This document shows positions 35,501-44,453 of a stretch of 64,000 bases of DNA, piece after piece; within the stretch, counting starts at the first letter, position 1; every line of letters starts with the position of its first letter. The notes below the pieces were generated by a model that worked only from the letters and a program-made list of their open reading frames with translations, was not told where the DNA came from and made no database searches. The DNA is taken from NCBI RefSeq assembly GCF_008086165.1, contig NZ_VSKL01000002.1, positions 434,001-498,000 on the forward strand, in the 5' to 3' direction. The position numbers and the translations under genes were made by a program. The DNA comes from Algorimicrobium algoritergicola (lineage in GTDB: Bacteria; Bacteroidota; Bacteroidia; Flavobacteriales; Flavobacteriaceae).

Positions 35501-35567
35501 TGAAACAAATACAATAAAACCATAGCCAACAATTTATTAACAAACATCCATCTTTAAAAATACATTT

Positions 35568-35906
35568 ATGAAAACAGCATCTATAACAGAAAATTTAGTT
35601 TATAATACAGATAAACCAGCTATTAGTGTGCTTCTTGATAGCGATCACTCCAAAGAAATCAGAATTATCATGCGCAAAGGCCAAATTATGAAAGAACATA
35701 AAGCACCTGCTCCTATTGTAATATCCATTTTTGAAGGCACGATAGAATTTGGTGTAAATGGTGAGAAATTACAGCTTAAAAAAGGCGATTTAATTGCTTT
35801 AGAAGCCAATGTCCCTCATGATTTGTTATGTACCACTGATTGTATTGTGCGCTTATCTTTATCCAAAACAGATAGTGTTAATCGTGTGGAACGTGTGGTT
35901 GAATAG
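35568..35906 (+). CDS. Cupin-domain protein
   Basis: 112 aa. A single cupin barrel: motif 1 around [27 protein letters not shown] split by insertions, with His in KEHKAPA, and motif 2 [19 protein letters not shown] with His in PHDL. A metal site is plausible though not complete. Such stand-alone cupins bind or sense small molecules, or act as isomerases or dioxygenases. It is monocistronic between its own promoter and terminator. Function is unknown. Confidence 0.78.
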   Translation: MKTASITENLVYNTDKPAISVLLDSDHSKEIRIIMRKGQIMKEHKAPAPIVISIFEGTIEFGVNGEKLQLKKGDLIALEANVPHDLLCTTDCIVRLSLSKTDSVNRVERVVE

Positions 35907-35927
35907 ATTGTAATATATACTCATACT

Positions 35928-35960
35928 AAAAGGTCAACTCTTATAGAATTGACCTTTTTT
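35928..35960 (+). terminator. Intrinsic terminator after the cupin gene
   Basis: Inverted repeat aaaaggtcaa (35928-35937) / ttgacctttt (35949-35958), 11-nt loop, followed by two more T, 22 nt past the cupin stop. Confidence 0.75.
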
Positions 35961-36071
35961 AGAATCAATTGTTTTAGAGTTTACGGCTAAATGTTGTTTT
36001 ACCTAATCGTTATACGCCTTTTATTCCTGTCCCAAGCCTAAATCTTTAAACCTAAACATTTGTTAAAAAAG

Positions 36072-36101
36072 AATGAACATTCATTTTTTAATGTATCTTT
36101 G
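36072..36101 (+). promoter_or_regulatory. TetR operon promoter and candidate operator
   Basis: Palindrome aatgaa-ca-ttcatt (36072-36085) lies just upstream of the -7 box TATCTTTG (36094-36101), and the ATG follows at 36119. A TetR gene comes next, so autoregulation at this dyad is likely. Confidence 0.6.
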
Positions 36102-36118
36102 TACCAGAATTATAAAAC

Positions 36119-36706
36119 ATGGCAAAACTTCAGAAAAGTATCGATAAACGCAACGCCCTTATTAAAGCTACCATTGAGTTGGTAAATAATAATGGATTTC
36201 ACGCCACGCCTATGAGTAAAATAGCGAAGATGGCCAACGTATCGCCCGCAACTATATACATCTACTTTGAAAACAAACAGGACTTGGTAAATAAAACCTA
36301 TTTAGAAGTGAAAGGCGCTTATACAGATTATGCCTTTGCTACTTATAGTGATGAACTTTCTGTTGAGGCCGGATTTGAAACAATTTGGAAACGCATAGCT
36401 GATTTTAAACAAACCGAACTTGAAAAAGCCACGTTTTTAGCGCAATGTGATAACACACCCATGATTGACGAACCAAGCGTGCAACAAGGAATTAAACATT
36501 TACAACCCCTACTCGACCTTTGGGAGCGTGGAAAACAGGAAGGTGTTATAAAGCCTCTATCCAACTATATATTATATGCCTATGCTATTAATCCATTATC
36601 ATTTTTAATGATGGCACAAAAGCGTGGCAATTTTGAATTAGATCAAAATCAAATAGATGCAGCCTTTCAATCGGCTTGGAGCAGTATAAAAACAATTGAA
36701 AACTAA
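36119..36706 (+). CDS. TetR/AcrR-family transcriptional regulator
   Basis: 195 aa. The N-terminal HTH is residues about 8-55 (ATIELVNNNGFHATPMSKIA, MANVSPATIYIYFENKQDL), followed by an all-helical ligand-binding domain of the normal length. It is first gene of a five-gene operon; gaps downstream are 27, 12, 20 and 8 nt. It probably represses this operon through the aatgaa-ca-ttcatt dyad and responds to an electrophile or aldehyde, judged from the downstream enzymes. Confidence 0.88.
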   Translation: MAKLQKSIDKRNALIKATIELVNNNGFHATPMSKIAKMANVSPATIYIYFENKQDLVNKTYLEVKGAYTDYAFATYSDELSVEAGFETIWKRIADFKQTELEKATFLAQCDNTPMIDEPSVQQGIKHLQPLLDLWERGKQEGVIKPLSNYILYAYAINPLSFLMMAQKRGNFELDQNQIDAAFQSAWSSIKTIEN

Positions 36707-36733
36707 CATTATTAAAAACAAAAAATAAAACCT

Positions 36734-37366
36734 ATGGAATTATTAGATAAATTAAATTGGAGATATGCTGCAAAGGCCATGAATGGAGAAAAAGTAGCAG
36801 ACAAAAAAATAGAACGCATATTAGAAGCGGCTCGATTAGCTCCAACGTCAAGTGGCTTACAACCTTTCGAAATTTTTGTTATCAAAAACCAAGATATTAA
36901 GGAACAAATTAAACCTGTTGCTTGGAATCAGTCGGTTATTACCGATTGTTCACACCTACTCGTTTTTGCGGCTTGGGATACATATACAGCTGATCGCATA
37001 AATTATATGTTTGACTTAACTAATGATATCCGAGGTTTTAAAAATGAAGGCTGGGAAAATTACCGAGAAATGTTATTAAGTTCTTATCCGCAGAAAGATG
37101 CTGAAGAAAACTTTAATCATGCTGCTAAACAAGCATATATTGCCTTTTCACAAGCCATTACATCAGCTGCTTTTGAAGGCGTGGATACTACACCATTAGA
37201 GGGTTTTGATCCTGATGCTGTGGATGCTATTTTAGGTCTTCGTGAAAAAGGACTACGCAGTACGGTTTTATTACCAGTAGGATACAGACTAGAAACTGAA
37301 GACTGGTTAGTAAATTTGGTCAAGGTTAGAAAACCTATGACAGATTTAGTAACTGTAATTGAATAA
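36734..37366 (+). CDS. NAD(P)H-dependent nitroreductase-family oxidoreductase (NfsB/YdgI-like)
   Basis: 210 aa, FMN-dependent nitroreductase fold. N-terminal RYAAKAMNGEKVADKKIERI, LAPTSSGLQPFEIFVIKN (FMN site), and later TSAAFEGVDTTPLEGFDPDAV and VLLPVGYRLETEDW. Such enzymes reduce nitro, quinone or enone groups using NAD(P)H. It is second gene of the TetR operon. The exact substrate is unknown. Confidence 0.88.
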   Translation: MELLDKLNWRYAAKAMNGEKVADKKIERILEAARLAPTSSGLQPFEIFVIKNQDIKEQIKPVAWNQSVITDCSHLLVFAAWDTYTADRINYMFDLTNDIRGFKNEGWENYREMLLSSYPQKDAEENFNHAAKQAYIAFSQAITSAAFEGVDTTPLEGFDPDAVDAILGLREKGLRSTVLLPVGYRLETEDWLVNLVKVRKPMTDLVTVIE

Positions 37367-37378
37367 AAACTATAGAAT

Positions 37379-38380
37379 ATGAAAACACAAACAATATTAT
37401 TAAAAAATAGACCTGAAGGCAAACCAAAGCTTTCCGATTTCGAATTTACAACGGAAGATTCAATCGAAACTATCAGTTCCGGCGAGATGTTATTAGAAAC
37501 TGCTTATGTTTCCGTAGATCCCTATTTACGTGGTCGCATGAGTGACGCCAAGTCTTATGTCCCACCATTTGAATTGAACAAACCTATACACTCCGGTGTT
37601 GTTGCTAAAGTTATCGACTCTAAAAACGACAAATTTTCGGAAGGTGATTATGTTTCAGGTATGTTGGATTGGAAAACTCAACAAATATCAAAAGTTGAAG
37701 ATCTTTTAAAGGTCGATGCTAGTAAAGCACCATTAAGTGCTTATTTAGGAATTTTAGGCATGACTGGCTTAACAGCTTATTGTGGATTAACACAAATTGG
37801 TAAACCACAAGCTGGCGAAACATTAGTCGTTTCGGGGGCGGCAGGAGCCGTAGGATCTATTGTTGGTCAGATAGGGAAAATCCTTGGATTACGCGTTATT
37901 GGTATAGCTGGTACAGATGAAAAGATTGACATGTTAAAATCCAAATTTGGTTTTGATGCAGGTATCAATTATAACACGACAGACAATATGAAAACGGCAA
38001 TAGCCGAAGCTGCTCCAGATGGCGTGGATATTTATTTTGATAATGTAGGAGGTCCAATTTCGGATGCTATATTCTTTAGTATTAACAAATTTGCACGCAT
38101 TATTAATTGTGGCGCAATATCGGTATACAATAACACCGAATTGCCAAAAGGCTTAAGTGTACAACCATTTCTAGTTAAAAATAGCGCACTCATGCAAGGC
38201 TTTATCGTTTCGAATTATGTAGAAAAATTTCCAGAAGCAATGAAGCAATTATCAGAATGGTTAGCCGAAGGAAAACTTACCTATACAGAAACAATAGTAG
38301 ATGGTTTCGACAACATTCCGAAAGCTTTTATCGATTTATTTGAAGGTAAGAATAAAGGTAAAATGATTGTTAAAATCTAA
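37379..38380 (+). CDS. Zinc-independent MDR-family NADP-dependent oxidoreductase (alkenal/enone reductase type)
   Basis: 333 aa. The N-terminal GroES-like part has TAYVSVDPYLRGRMSD (the SVDPYLRGRM signature of the CurA/leukotriene B4 12-hydroxydehydrogenase group). The Rossmann part has LGMTGLTAYCGL and VVSGAAGAVGSIVGQIGK. No catalytic zinc ligands are seen. It reduces the C=C bond of alpha,beta-unsaturated aldehydes and ketones. Within the operon it fits detoxification of reactive alkenals together with YqhD-like and DJ-1-like proteins. Confidence 0.88.
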   Translation: MKTQTILLKNRPEGKPKLSDFEFTTEDSIETISSGEMLLETAYVSVDPYLRGRMSDAKSYVPPFELNKPIHSGVVAKVIDSKNDKFSEGDYVSGMLDWKTQQISKVEDLLKVDASKAPLSAYLGILGMTGLTAYCGLTQIGKPQAGETLVVSGAAGAVGSIVGQIGKILGLRVIGIAGTDEKIDMLKSKFGFDAGINYNTTDNMKTAIAEAAPDGVDIYFDNVGGPISDAIFFSINKFARIINCGAISVYNNTELPKGLSVQPFLVKNSALMQGFIVSNYVEKFPEAMKQLSEWLAEGKLTYTETIVDGFDNIPKAFIDLFEGKNKGKMIVKI

Positions 38381-38400
38381 ATTTTAGAAAAAAAAATATT

Positions 38401-39561
38401 ATGAACAATTTTGAATTTAAAAACCCGACCAAAATTATATTTGGAAAGGATAGTATCAAAAAATTAGAAAATGAAATACCTGAAAACGCTAAAATCCTAC
38501 TCTTGTATGGCGGCGGAAGTATTAAGAAAAACGGTATTTATAATCAAGTAAAAGCAGCATTAGGCACTGCAACGGTTATTGAATTTGGTGGCATCCCTGC
38601 CAATCCAGAATATGCTGTTTTATTGGAAGCTTTGGAAATTATTAAAACAGAAAACATCAACTTTTTACTAGCCGTTGGTGGTGGTTCCGTAATTGATGGT
38701 ACTAAATTTTTATCAGCTGCGGCCTTATATGAAGGTCTTACGCCTTGGGATATTTTAGCTGATAATATTAGAACCGAAAAAGGTTTGCCATTTGGTACGG
38801 TTTTAACCTTGCCGGCAACCGGTTCTGAAATGAATTCAGGTGCCGTAATTACCCGAGCTGAAACTAAAGAAAAATTAAGTATGGGCGGTCCTGGCTTATT
38901 TCCAGAGTTTTCCATTTTGGATCCACAGGTAATAACGTCTATTCCAGAGCGCCAATTGGCTAATGGTTTAGCAGATGCCTTCACACACGTTTTAGAACAA
39001 TATATGACCTACCCTAGTGGTGCCTTATTACAAGATCGTTTTGCTGAAAGTATTATGCAAACCATTATAGAGGTAGCGCCAAAGGTATTGAAAGATCCAA
39101 CGGATTATCAAGCGGCTTCAAATTTCATGTGGAGTTGCACGATGGCCTTAAACGGACTCATTCAAAAAGGTGTTCCTACAGATTGGGCAGTTCACGCCAT
39201 TGGTCACGAGTTAACGGCCTTATTTGGAATAGACCATGCACGAACTCTAGCTGTTATTGCACCAAGTCATTACAAGTATAATTTTGAAGCGAAAAAAGAC
39301 AAATTAGCACAATATGGCGAACGTGTTTGGAATATTACAGAAGGCAACACAGATGACATTGCATATTTAGCTATTGAAAAAACTGTCGCATTTTTCCATG
39401 CTTTGGGAATTAATACCAAACTATCAGATTATACCAAAGACTTTGAGGGTACTGCAGAAACCATATCGCAACGATTCACGGATCGTGGTTGGTTGGGATT
39501 AGGAGAACACCAATCCTTATCTCCAGACAAGGTGGAAAAAATTGTAAAAATGGCTTACTAG
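38401..39561 (+). CDS. yqhD: Iron-containing alcohol dehydrogenase, YqhD-like NADPH-dependent aldehyde reductase
   Basis: 386 aa. Group III metal-dependent ADH: NFEFKNPTKIIFGKDSI at the start, cofactor GGGSVIDGTKFL, PATGSEMNSGAVI, and the metal ligands in LADAFTHVLEQY (Asp, His) and AIGHELTALFGIDHA (His, His). Its length equals E. coli YqhD (387 aa). It reduces short aldehydes including those from lipid peroxidation. Fourth gene of the TetR operon. Confidence 0.88.
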   Translation: MNNFEFKNPTKIIFGKDSIKKLENEIPENAKILLLYGGGSIKKNGIYNQVKAALGTATVIEFGGIPANPEYAVLLEALEIIKTENINFLLAVGGGSVIDGTKFLSAAALYEGLTPWDILADNIRTEKGLPFGTVLTLPATGSEMNSGAVITRAETKEKLSMGGPGLFPEFSILDPQVITSIPERQLANGLADAFTHVLEQYMTYPSGALLQDRFAESIMQTIIEVAPKVLKDPTDYQAASNFMWSCTMALNGLIQKGVPTDWAVHAIGHELTALFGIDHARTLAVIAPSHYKYNFEAKKDKLAQYGERVWNITEGNTDDIAYLAIEKTVAFFHALGINTKLSDYTKDFEGTAETISQRFTDRGWLGLGEHQSLSPDKVEKIVKMAY

Positions 39562-39569
39562 TTTTACAG

Positions 39570-40376
39570 ATGAAGATTATTCAAACCGTCGCATTTGTGC
39601 TAACCATTCTTGCAGTTTCAAGCTGTAAAGACAGCAAAATGAAAAAAACTTCTGAAAGCGTTTTAGAAGAATCATTAAACAGTAAAAAAGAAAAAACTAT
39701 GAATATATTATTTGTATTAACATCTCACGATAAATTAGGAGATACCGGAAAGAAAACAGGGTTTTGGGTTGAAGAATTTGCAAGCCCTTACTACACGTTA
39801 TTAGATAAAGGTGCAACCATAACTATTGCAACACCAAAAGGTGGTGCTGCCCCTATTGATCCAAGTAGTGACACGCCAGATGCTGCTACCGAGGCTACCA
39901 AACGTTTTGAAAAAGATGGGGAAGCCAAGGCACGAATTGCGAACACACAGAAATTATCGGATATGAATCCAGATGATTTTGACGCTGTATTTTATCCAGG
40001 CGGACATGGTCCTTTATGGGATTTAGCAAATGATGAAACATCTATTGCATTAATCGAAAAATTTAATAGTCAAGCCAAACCAATAGGATTTGTATGTCAC
40101 GCACCTGCTGCTTTAAAAAGTGTAAAAGGTACAGATGGGAACCCGTTAGTAAAAGGGAAAAAAGTAACTGGTTTTACCAACACAGAAGAAGCTGCTGTTG
40201 GTCTGACTGATGTGGTACCATTTTTAGTTGAAGATATGCTCAATAATAATGGTGGAATCTACTCAAAAAAGGATGATTGGGCTGCCTATGCCATTCAAGA
40301 TGGTAATTTAATTACAGGTCAAAATCCAGCATCATCTGAATTAGTAGCAGAAAAAATACTGGAAAGTTTAAAGTAA
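39570..40376 (+). CDS. DJ-1/PfpI family lipoprotein (Hsp31/HchA-like glyoxalase III type)
   Basis: 268 aa from ATG 39570. The N-terminus MKIIQTVAFVLTILAVSSC is a type II signal peptide, so the protein is predicted to be envelope anchored, unusual for this usually cytoplasmic family. The DJ-1 fold has FVLTSHDKLGDTGKKTGFWV, the FYPGGHGPLWDL strand and the nucleophile elbow GFVCHAPAAL with the catalytic Cys. Hsp31-type members convert methylglyoxal to lactate without glutathione. It is last in the TetR operon, 8 nt after the alcohol dehydrogenase stop, and is followed by a terminator. Confidence 0.86.
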   Translation: MKIIQTVAFVLTILAVSSCKDSKMKKTSESVLEESLNSKKEKTMNILFVLTSHDKLGDTGKKTGFWVEEFASPYYTLLDKGATITIATPKGGAAPIDPSSDTPDAATEATKRFEKDGEAKARIANTQKLSDMNPDDFDAVFYPGGHGPLWDLANDETSIALIEKFNSQAKPIGFVCHAPAALKSVKGTDGNPLVKGKKVTGFTNTEEAAVGLTDVVPFLVEDMLNNNGGIYSKKDDWAAYAIQDGNLITGQNPASSELVAEKILESLK

Positions 40377-40400
40377 GTTTATTTTATTTTAGTGATTAGT

Positions 40401-40431
40401 AAAGAGGTCGTCCGATTTGGACGACCTCTTT
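40401..40431 (+). terminator. Terminator hairpin ending the TetR operon
   Basis: Perfect 13-bp inverted repeat aaagaggtcgtcc / ggacgacctcttt with a 5-nt loop (gattt), 24 nt past the DJ-1 stop. The T tail is short. Confidence 0.7.
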
Positions 40432-40468
40432 ATGTTTATAAACATAACACCAAATTACACTAATAAAA

Positions 40469-40495
40469 AGCTTAAATATAGTGGAACTTTAAGCT
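40469..40495 (-). terminator. Terminator overlapping the stop codon of the DUF3999 gene
   Basis: On the minus strand agcttaaa-11 nt-tttaagct is followed by tttttatt. The left arm begins within the TAG stop codon (40494-40496), so it would start folding as the ribosome terminates. Confidence 0.6.
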
Positions 40496-41741
40496 AGTTG
40501 GGCTTTTTATCATTATTAAGATCCTTAATTAATTGGAATACAAAGTATAGAATCAAGATAGCTGCGATTCCGATACATGCCCACATAAACCATGGTTTCT
40601 GCCAAAATGTAGTGGTTTCTTCGACCGTTTTCTCAGAAGAATCATAAACGATTTCTGATATGTGCACCACAGGTAATTCCTGCTTGGTCCAGTTGGTTAC
40701 TTCCGCAATATCATAATCTGGAAAGGATAATGAATCATTACCCGCAGTAATTTGATACTGTTCATTATTTTTTAGAGACGCCACTAAATATACAGGTTGT
40801 TGCATAAAATAAATTTCACCTATATCTAATTGAGGATTATCTTTATTATCAATTTCTAAATAAAAACGACGTTCATAAATATTTGGAATATTAAAAATCA
40901 ACTCTTCATCTGAACGAATTACAAAATTTGCTAAAGTCTGCTTATAGGTTTCCGTATTTCTTTTAACTTCGCGTTCCTTTAAAATAACCAATCGGGCATT
41001 TCTATTATAAAACTCGGGAGCGTTAATAGTCATTCGAATTTGTTGAATAACTTCTGCCTTATCAAAATCAATATGGATTTGCGTTTTTTTATCGGTTTCT
41101 AGAATATCCATACTTTTAACTGGAATTTTCTCCATAATTAACGGTACAATATTGACGGTCTCGGTTTTCGCATTTCCAATTTTCAAAAGATTGATGGGTA
41201 ATGACAGTCGATCATCAAAAACTATTTTTAGAAATTGATAACTGCCTACCGGAAAATAAATAGCTTGATATTTTTCTGTTTTTGTTTCGTGATTAAGTTG
41301 ATTTAGTTGGCCACGATTTACAATACCAAACCATTCTACTTGGTCATTACTACCTTCGAGTCGGTAATTTTTTGAGCCTTGATAATTGGCAATCAATAGA
41401 ACGGCTTTATCGATGGTTTTGTAAGGATTTTCAAAAATATAGGTTGAACTTGAATCTGCTAGACGTGTTTTTTTAACGATTGAGAATTCTGTAAAATCTG
41501 AAATTTGAGTTTGAATATAATCAGATAGGGGTTGTAAAAAGTATGAAACTTGATTTCCTTGTGCATCCCAAATTCTTAAATCCTTTAAATCTTGTGTTGC
41601 ATAAGCGCGCATCTTCTGGGGAATTTGAATACGATGCAAACCATCTGTTTGTACAGAATTTATAGTCCCCGTTACGGATGCATTTTGAGCAAAGGTGATA
41701 CCGCCCGCAAGTAGTATGAAAATTTTAATCGATTTTATCAT
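40494..41741 (-). CDS. DUF3999 family protein
   Basis: 415 aa. Signal peptide MIKSIKIFILLAGGITFAQ, a large periplasmic domain (IQIPQKMRAYATQDLKDLRI, LEGSNDQVEWF, discoidin-like beta strands), and a C-terminal transmembrane helix (FMWACIGIAAILILYFVF) with a short cytoplasmic basic tail. DUF3999 and DUF2339 proteins are typically encoded together. Here its start overlaps the end of the DUF2339 gene by 17 bp, so the pair is translationally coupled. Function is unknown, probably an envelope complex. Confidence 0.85.
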   Translation of the reverse strand: MIKSIKIFILLAGGITFAQNASVTGTINSVQTDGLHRIQIPQKMRAYATQDLKDLRIWDAQGNQVSYFLQPLSDYIQTQISDFTEFSIVKKTRLADSSSTYIFENPYKTIDKAVLLIANYQGSKNYRLEGSNDQVEWFGIVNRGQLNQLNHETKTEKYQAIYFPVGSYQFLKIVFDDRLSLPINLLKIGNAKTETVNIVPLIMEKIPVKSMDILETDKKTQIHIDFDKAEVIQQIRMTINAPEFYNRNARLVILKEREVKRNTETYKQTLANFVIRSDEELIFNIPNIYERRFYLEIDNKDNPQLDIGEIYFMQQPVYLVASLKNNEQYQITAGNDSLSFPDYDIAEVTNWTKQELPVVHISEIVYDSSEKTVEETTTFWQKPWFMWACIGIAAILILYFVFQLIKDLNNDKKPN

Positions 41742-44178
41742 CTTCTAGAGTTTTGTTTTCATCAACAACCAAAAACTTAAGTTTTTGATATACAAATGAA
41801 ATTATTAAAATGAGGACACCTAATAATATAAATGCTATAATTTTTCCTGTTTCAGATACATTACTAATATCATATACAAATAGTTTAACAATGGTGATTC
41901 CTAATAATGAAAGGGCTATAATTCGCAATTGTTTTATCTGCTTTTTAATACCGATAATAAGTAAAACAAATGCCAATACACCCCATAAAATAGGAAGACC
42001 TGTTTTTATAATCTTATTTTTAGCCATTAAAATTAGGTCTAAATTTGACCCATACGGATCACTAATTTCGTTTATATCTACAGAAATATTCATGGCATAA
42101 AGCCCTTGTAAAATCACTTCTGTACTCGCCATGAACACGATAATAAATGCAGCTGTCCAAAGGGATAATTTAGTATTGAAAAGTGAAAATACTTTTTGTT
42201 TTTTATTACTATAATAAAGTAGAGAACAAAAATAAATAGTCAGGATTAAGGATATGATATGTAAGTAATAAGCAAGATAACTTTCGGAGTTACTCAACAA
42301 ATTTTCTTCTTGTTGCGCAAACGGAATTTTAGAAAAAATAAATGTAAATACGACTATGTTTACAAGGGCTAGAACATTAATAATTTTATCTGTTAGCAGA
42401 CGTTTATTTCTATAAAGTATAAAGCAGAAAACTGCAGAAAACAATAAATGATATAAAACTATGACCGCCAAAAAGTCATAAAATATAACATGTGTAAAGC
42501 TTTGATATCCAACTTCAAAAAGCCCTACAAAATATCCTGTTAAAATGGCCAGTAGTTTTGCTACTTTCTTATAGATTTTCGGATTAAATGTCAAACCGAA
42601 TTTTAATAATTTTTCGGTATCCGTTCGCAACAGATAAAGTACACCCACAAATGATGCCACCACAAAAATACCACCAATAAATATAGGATTCAATATAATA
42701 GTCAAGTTGGTATTTTTAATCAAATAGCTCGGCCAATCCATTATTAAACTAACCACCATTAATGCTTGTACTAAAACAGCGGCAAAACGGTAACTTTTTA
42801 TTTTCGATTTTTGCGCGAGCCACATGAGTAGTACCGCTTCTACAGCCCAGAATATCGTGATATTATTTCCTGAAAATTGAACAGGAATTGCCAAAGTAAT
42901 AAAGGTTAATGTCAATCCAATCAATAAATAAATGGCTATTTTATCCAAGCCAAATTTCTTATAGAGCAATACCGCATAACCCAAATTTAACAATGCTAAA
43001 AATGCTGTAAAAAGTCCTGAAAATTGTGGTTTAAATTCAGATAAAACCAACATACCAATACCATAAAATACAAAATTATTTAGGGTAAGCATAACCAATT
43101 GCAATTTGGATAAACGCGCCTTTGTTCGCAAATTATTAATGATGTTGGTAATCATGAAAATAAGATAAAAGACAAATCCGAAAATTAAGGCTCCCATATA
43201 ATGTGGCGGATCATTATTTACATCATCTAATACCCAGACCCCAAACAATAATGACGTAAATATAAAGGCAAGAATATTTAACAAATGCCATTTTTTAAAA
43301 TATGCTAACGTTAAAATACCAATATCCAAAATGGCAATGTATGTAAACAATACCACATAATTTCCACTACCACTACTTACCATAAAAGGAACTAGAAAAC
43401 CTCCTATTAATGATAGTATTGCTAGCTCCATTCGGTTATATGATATTGAAATTAAACAACTAAAAGCTGTTATCAATACCATAATAGCAAAGGCTACTTG
43501 TTGCCCAAATAATTGGTATTCATGATATGCTATGGCAATTGAAAAATAAAATATAGCAAGAGCACCTGCCACTAAAACAGAACTGAATGGCGCATATTTT
43601 TTTCGCAACTTATGAGCAATAAATAAAACTAAACTTCCTGCTAAAATACCAATCCCTACTCTGGCAGGTTCATTAATCCAGTTTTTGTCAATAGCAAATT
43701 TTACAAAATAACTAACACCTAAAACCAAAATGAAAATACCAATTTTATTGATTAAGTTTTCACCAATAAACTTCTCTAAATCTGGATTTCTTTGCTTAAA
43801 TCCCTCCCAGAAACCTGGTTTTGATAACTGTTCAACTTTTTTGTTAGGTGCAGCAGCCATAACGTTTTGTACAGAGTCTGTAACTTTTACTGGCTCTAGT
43901 GGAAGCTCTTGTTTTTTAACTTCTGGAATTGGTGGTGTAACTGTAATAGGTGGTTTTTTAATTGGCGTTTCTTCTGGAGAAATAATAGTTTCTTTGCTGT
44001 TCTCCTTAATCACTTCTTTTTCAATATACTTGGTGTCTTTTCTGTATAAAACTAAAAGCCTATTTAGCTTTTCATTAAGTTCATGAATCTCGTTCCTTAA
44101 ATAATTCTTTTCCTTACTATATTTAGTATTCTGAAGGATTAGTATAATTATAATAATAATTAGTAGGAGGTATTCCAT
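41725..44178 (-). CDS. DUF2339 family polytopic membrane protein
   Basis: 817 aa. An N-terminal helix (LLLIIIIIILILQ), then a cytoplasmic coiled coil (KNYLRNEIHELNEKLNRLL), a Pro-rich linker (KKPPITVTPPIPEV), and from about residue 150 some 20 or more transmembrane helices, starting after LEKFIGENLINKIGIFILVLGVSYFVKFAIDKNWI, quoted here only in part as NLINKIGIFILVLGVSYFVK. This is the DUF2339 layout. It is upstream of and overlapping its usual DUF3999 partner. Function is unknown. Confidence 0.85.
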   Translation of the reverse strand: MEYLLLIIIIIILILQNTKYSKEKNYLRNEIHELNEKLNRLLVLYRKDTKYIEKEVIKENSKETIISPEETPIKKPPITVTPPIPEVKKQELPLEPVKVTDSVQNVMAAAPNKKVEQLSKPGFWEGFKQRNPDLEKFIGENLINKIGIFILVLGVSYFVKFAIDKNWINEPARVGIGILAGSLVLFIAHKLRKKYAPFSSVLVAGALAIFYFSIAIAYHEYQLFGQQVAFAIMVLITAFSCLISISYNRMELAILSLIGGFLVPFMVSSGSGNYVVLFTYIAILDIGILTLAYFKKWHLLNILAFIFTSLLFGVWVLDDVNNDPPHYMGALIFGFVFYLIFMITNIINNLRTKARLSKLQLVMLTLNNFVFYGIGMLVLSEFKPQFSGLFTAFLALLNLGYAVLLYKKFGLDKIAIYLLIGLTLTFITLAIPVQFSGNNITIFWAVEAVLLMWLAQKSKIKSYRFAAVLVQALMVVSLIMDWPSYLIKNTNLTIILNPIFIGGIFVVASFVGVLYLLRTDTEKLLKFGLTFNPKIYKKVAKLLAILTGYFVGLFEVGYQSFTHVIFYDFLAVIVLYHLLFSAVFCFILYRNKRLLTDKIINVLALVNIVVFTFIFSKIPFAQQEENLLSNSESYLAYYLHIISLILTIYFCSLLYYSNKKQKVFSLFNTKLSLWTAAFIIVFMASTEVILQGLYAMNISVDINEISDPYGSNLDLILMAKNKIIKTGLPILWGVLAFVLLIIGIKKQIKQLRIIALSLLGITIVKLFVYDISNVSETGKIIAFILLGVLILIISFVYQKLKFLVVDENKTLEDDKID

Positions 44179-44418
44179 AGGTTCTTGTGTATTAGTGAAA
44201 TATCATAATTGGAGACTAGGACAATGCAACTTTTTAAGTTAAAGTAAATGTTAAAGGTAAACTGAAAGCGTTAAAATAGGTATTTATTTTAAAATTATTC
44301 AACGGTTTAGATGTTCATTTTATATTCTAGCTTTCATGTGCGTTAATAATATTTCAAATAAAGGTTTAGTCGTGTAAAACAGACTCCCAATTGATTTGAT
44401 TTTAAAACAAAAGAACAA

Positions 44419-44426
44419 TATCTTTA
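44419..44426 (+). promoter_or_regulatory. -7 box of the Crp-family gene (TATCTTTA)
   Basis: One mismatch to TAnnTTTG, with a TTG 20 nt upstream. It places transcription start near 44432 and supports the TTG start at 44454. Confidence 0.45.
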
Positions 44427-44453
44427 CAGTCATAATAACAAGCATACCGCCTC

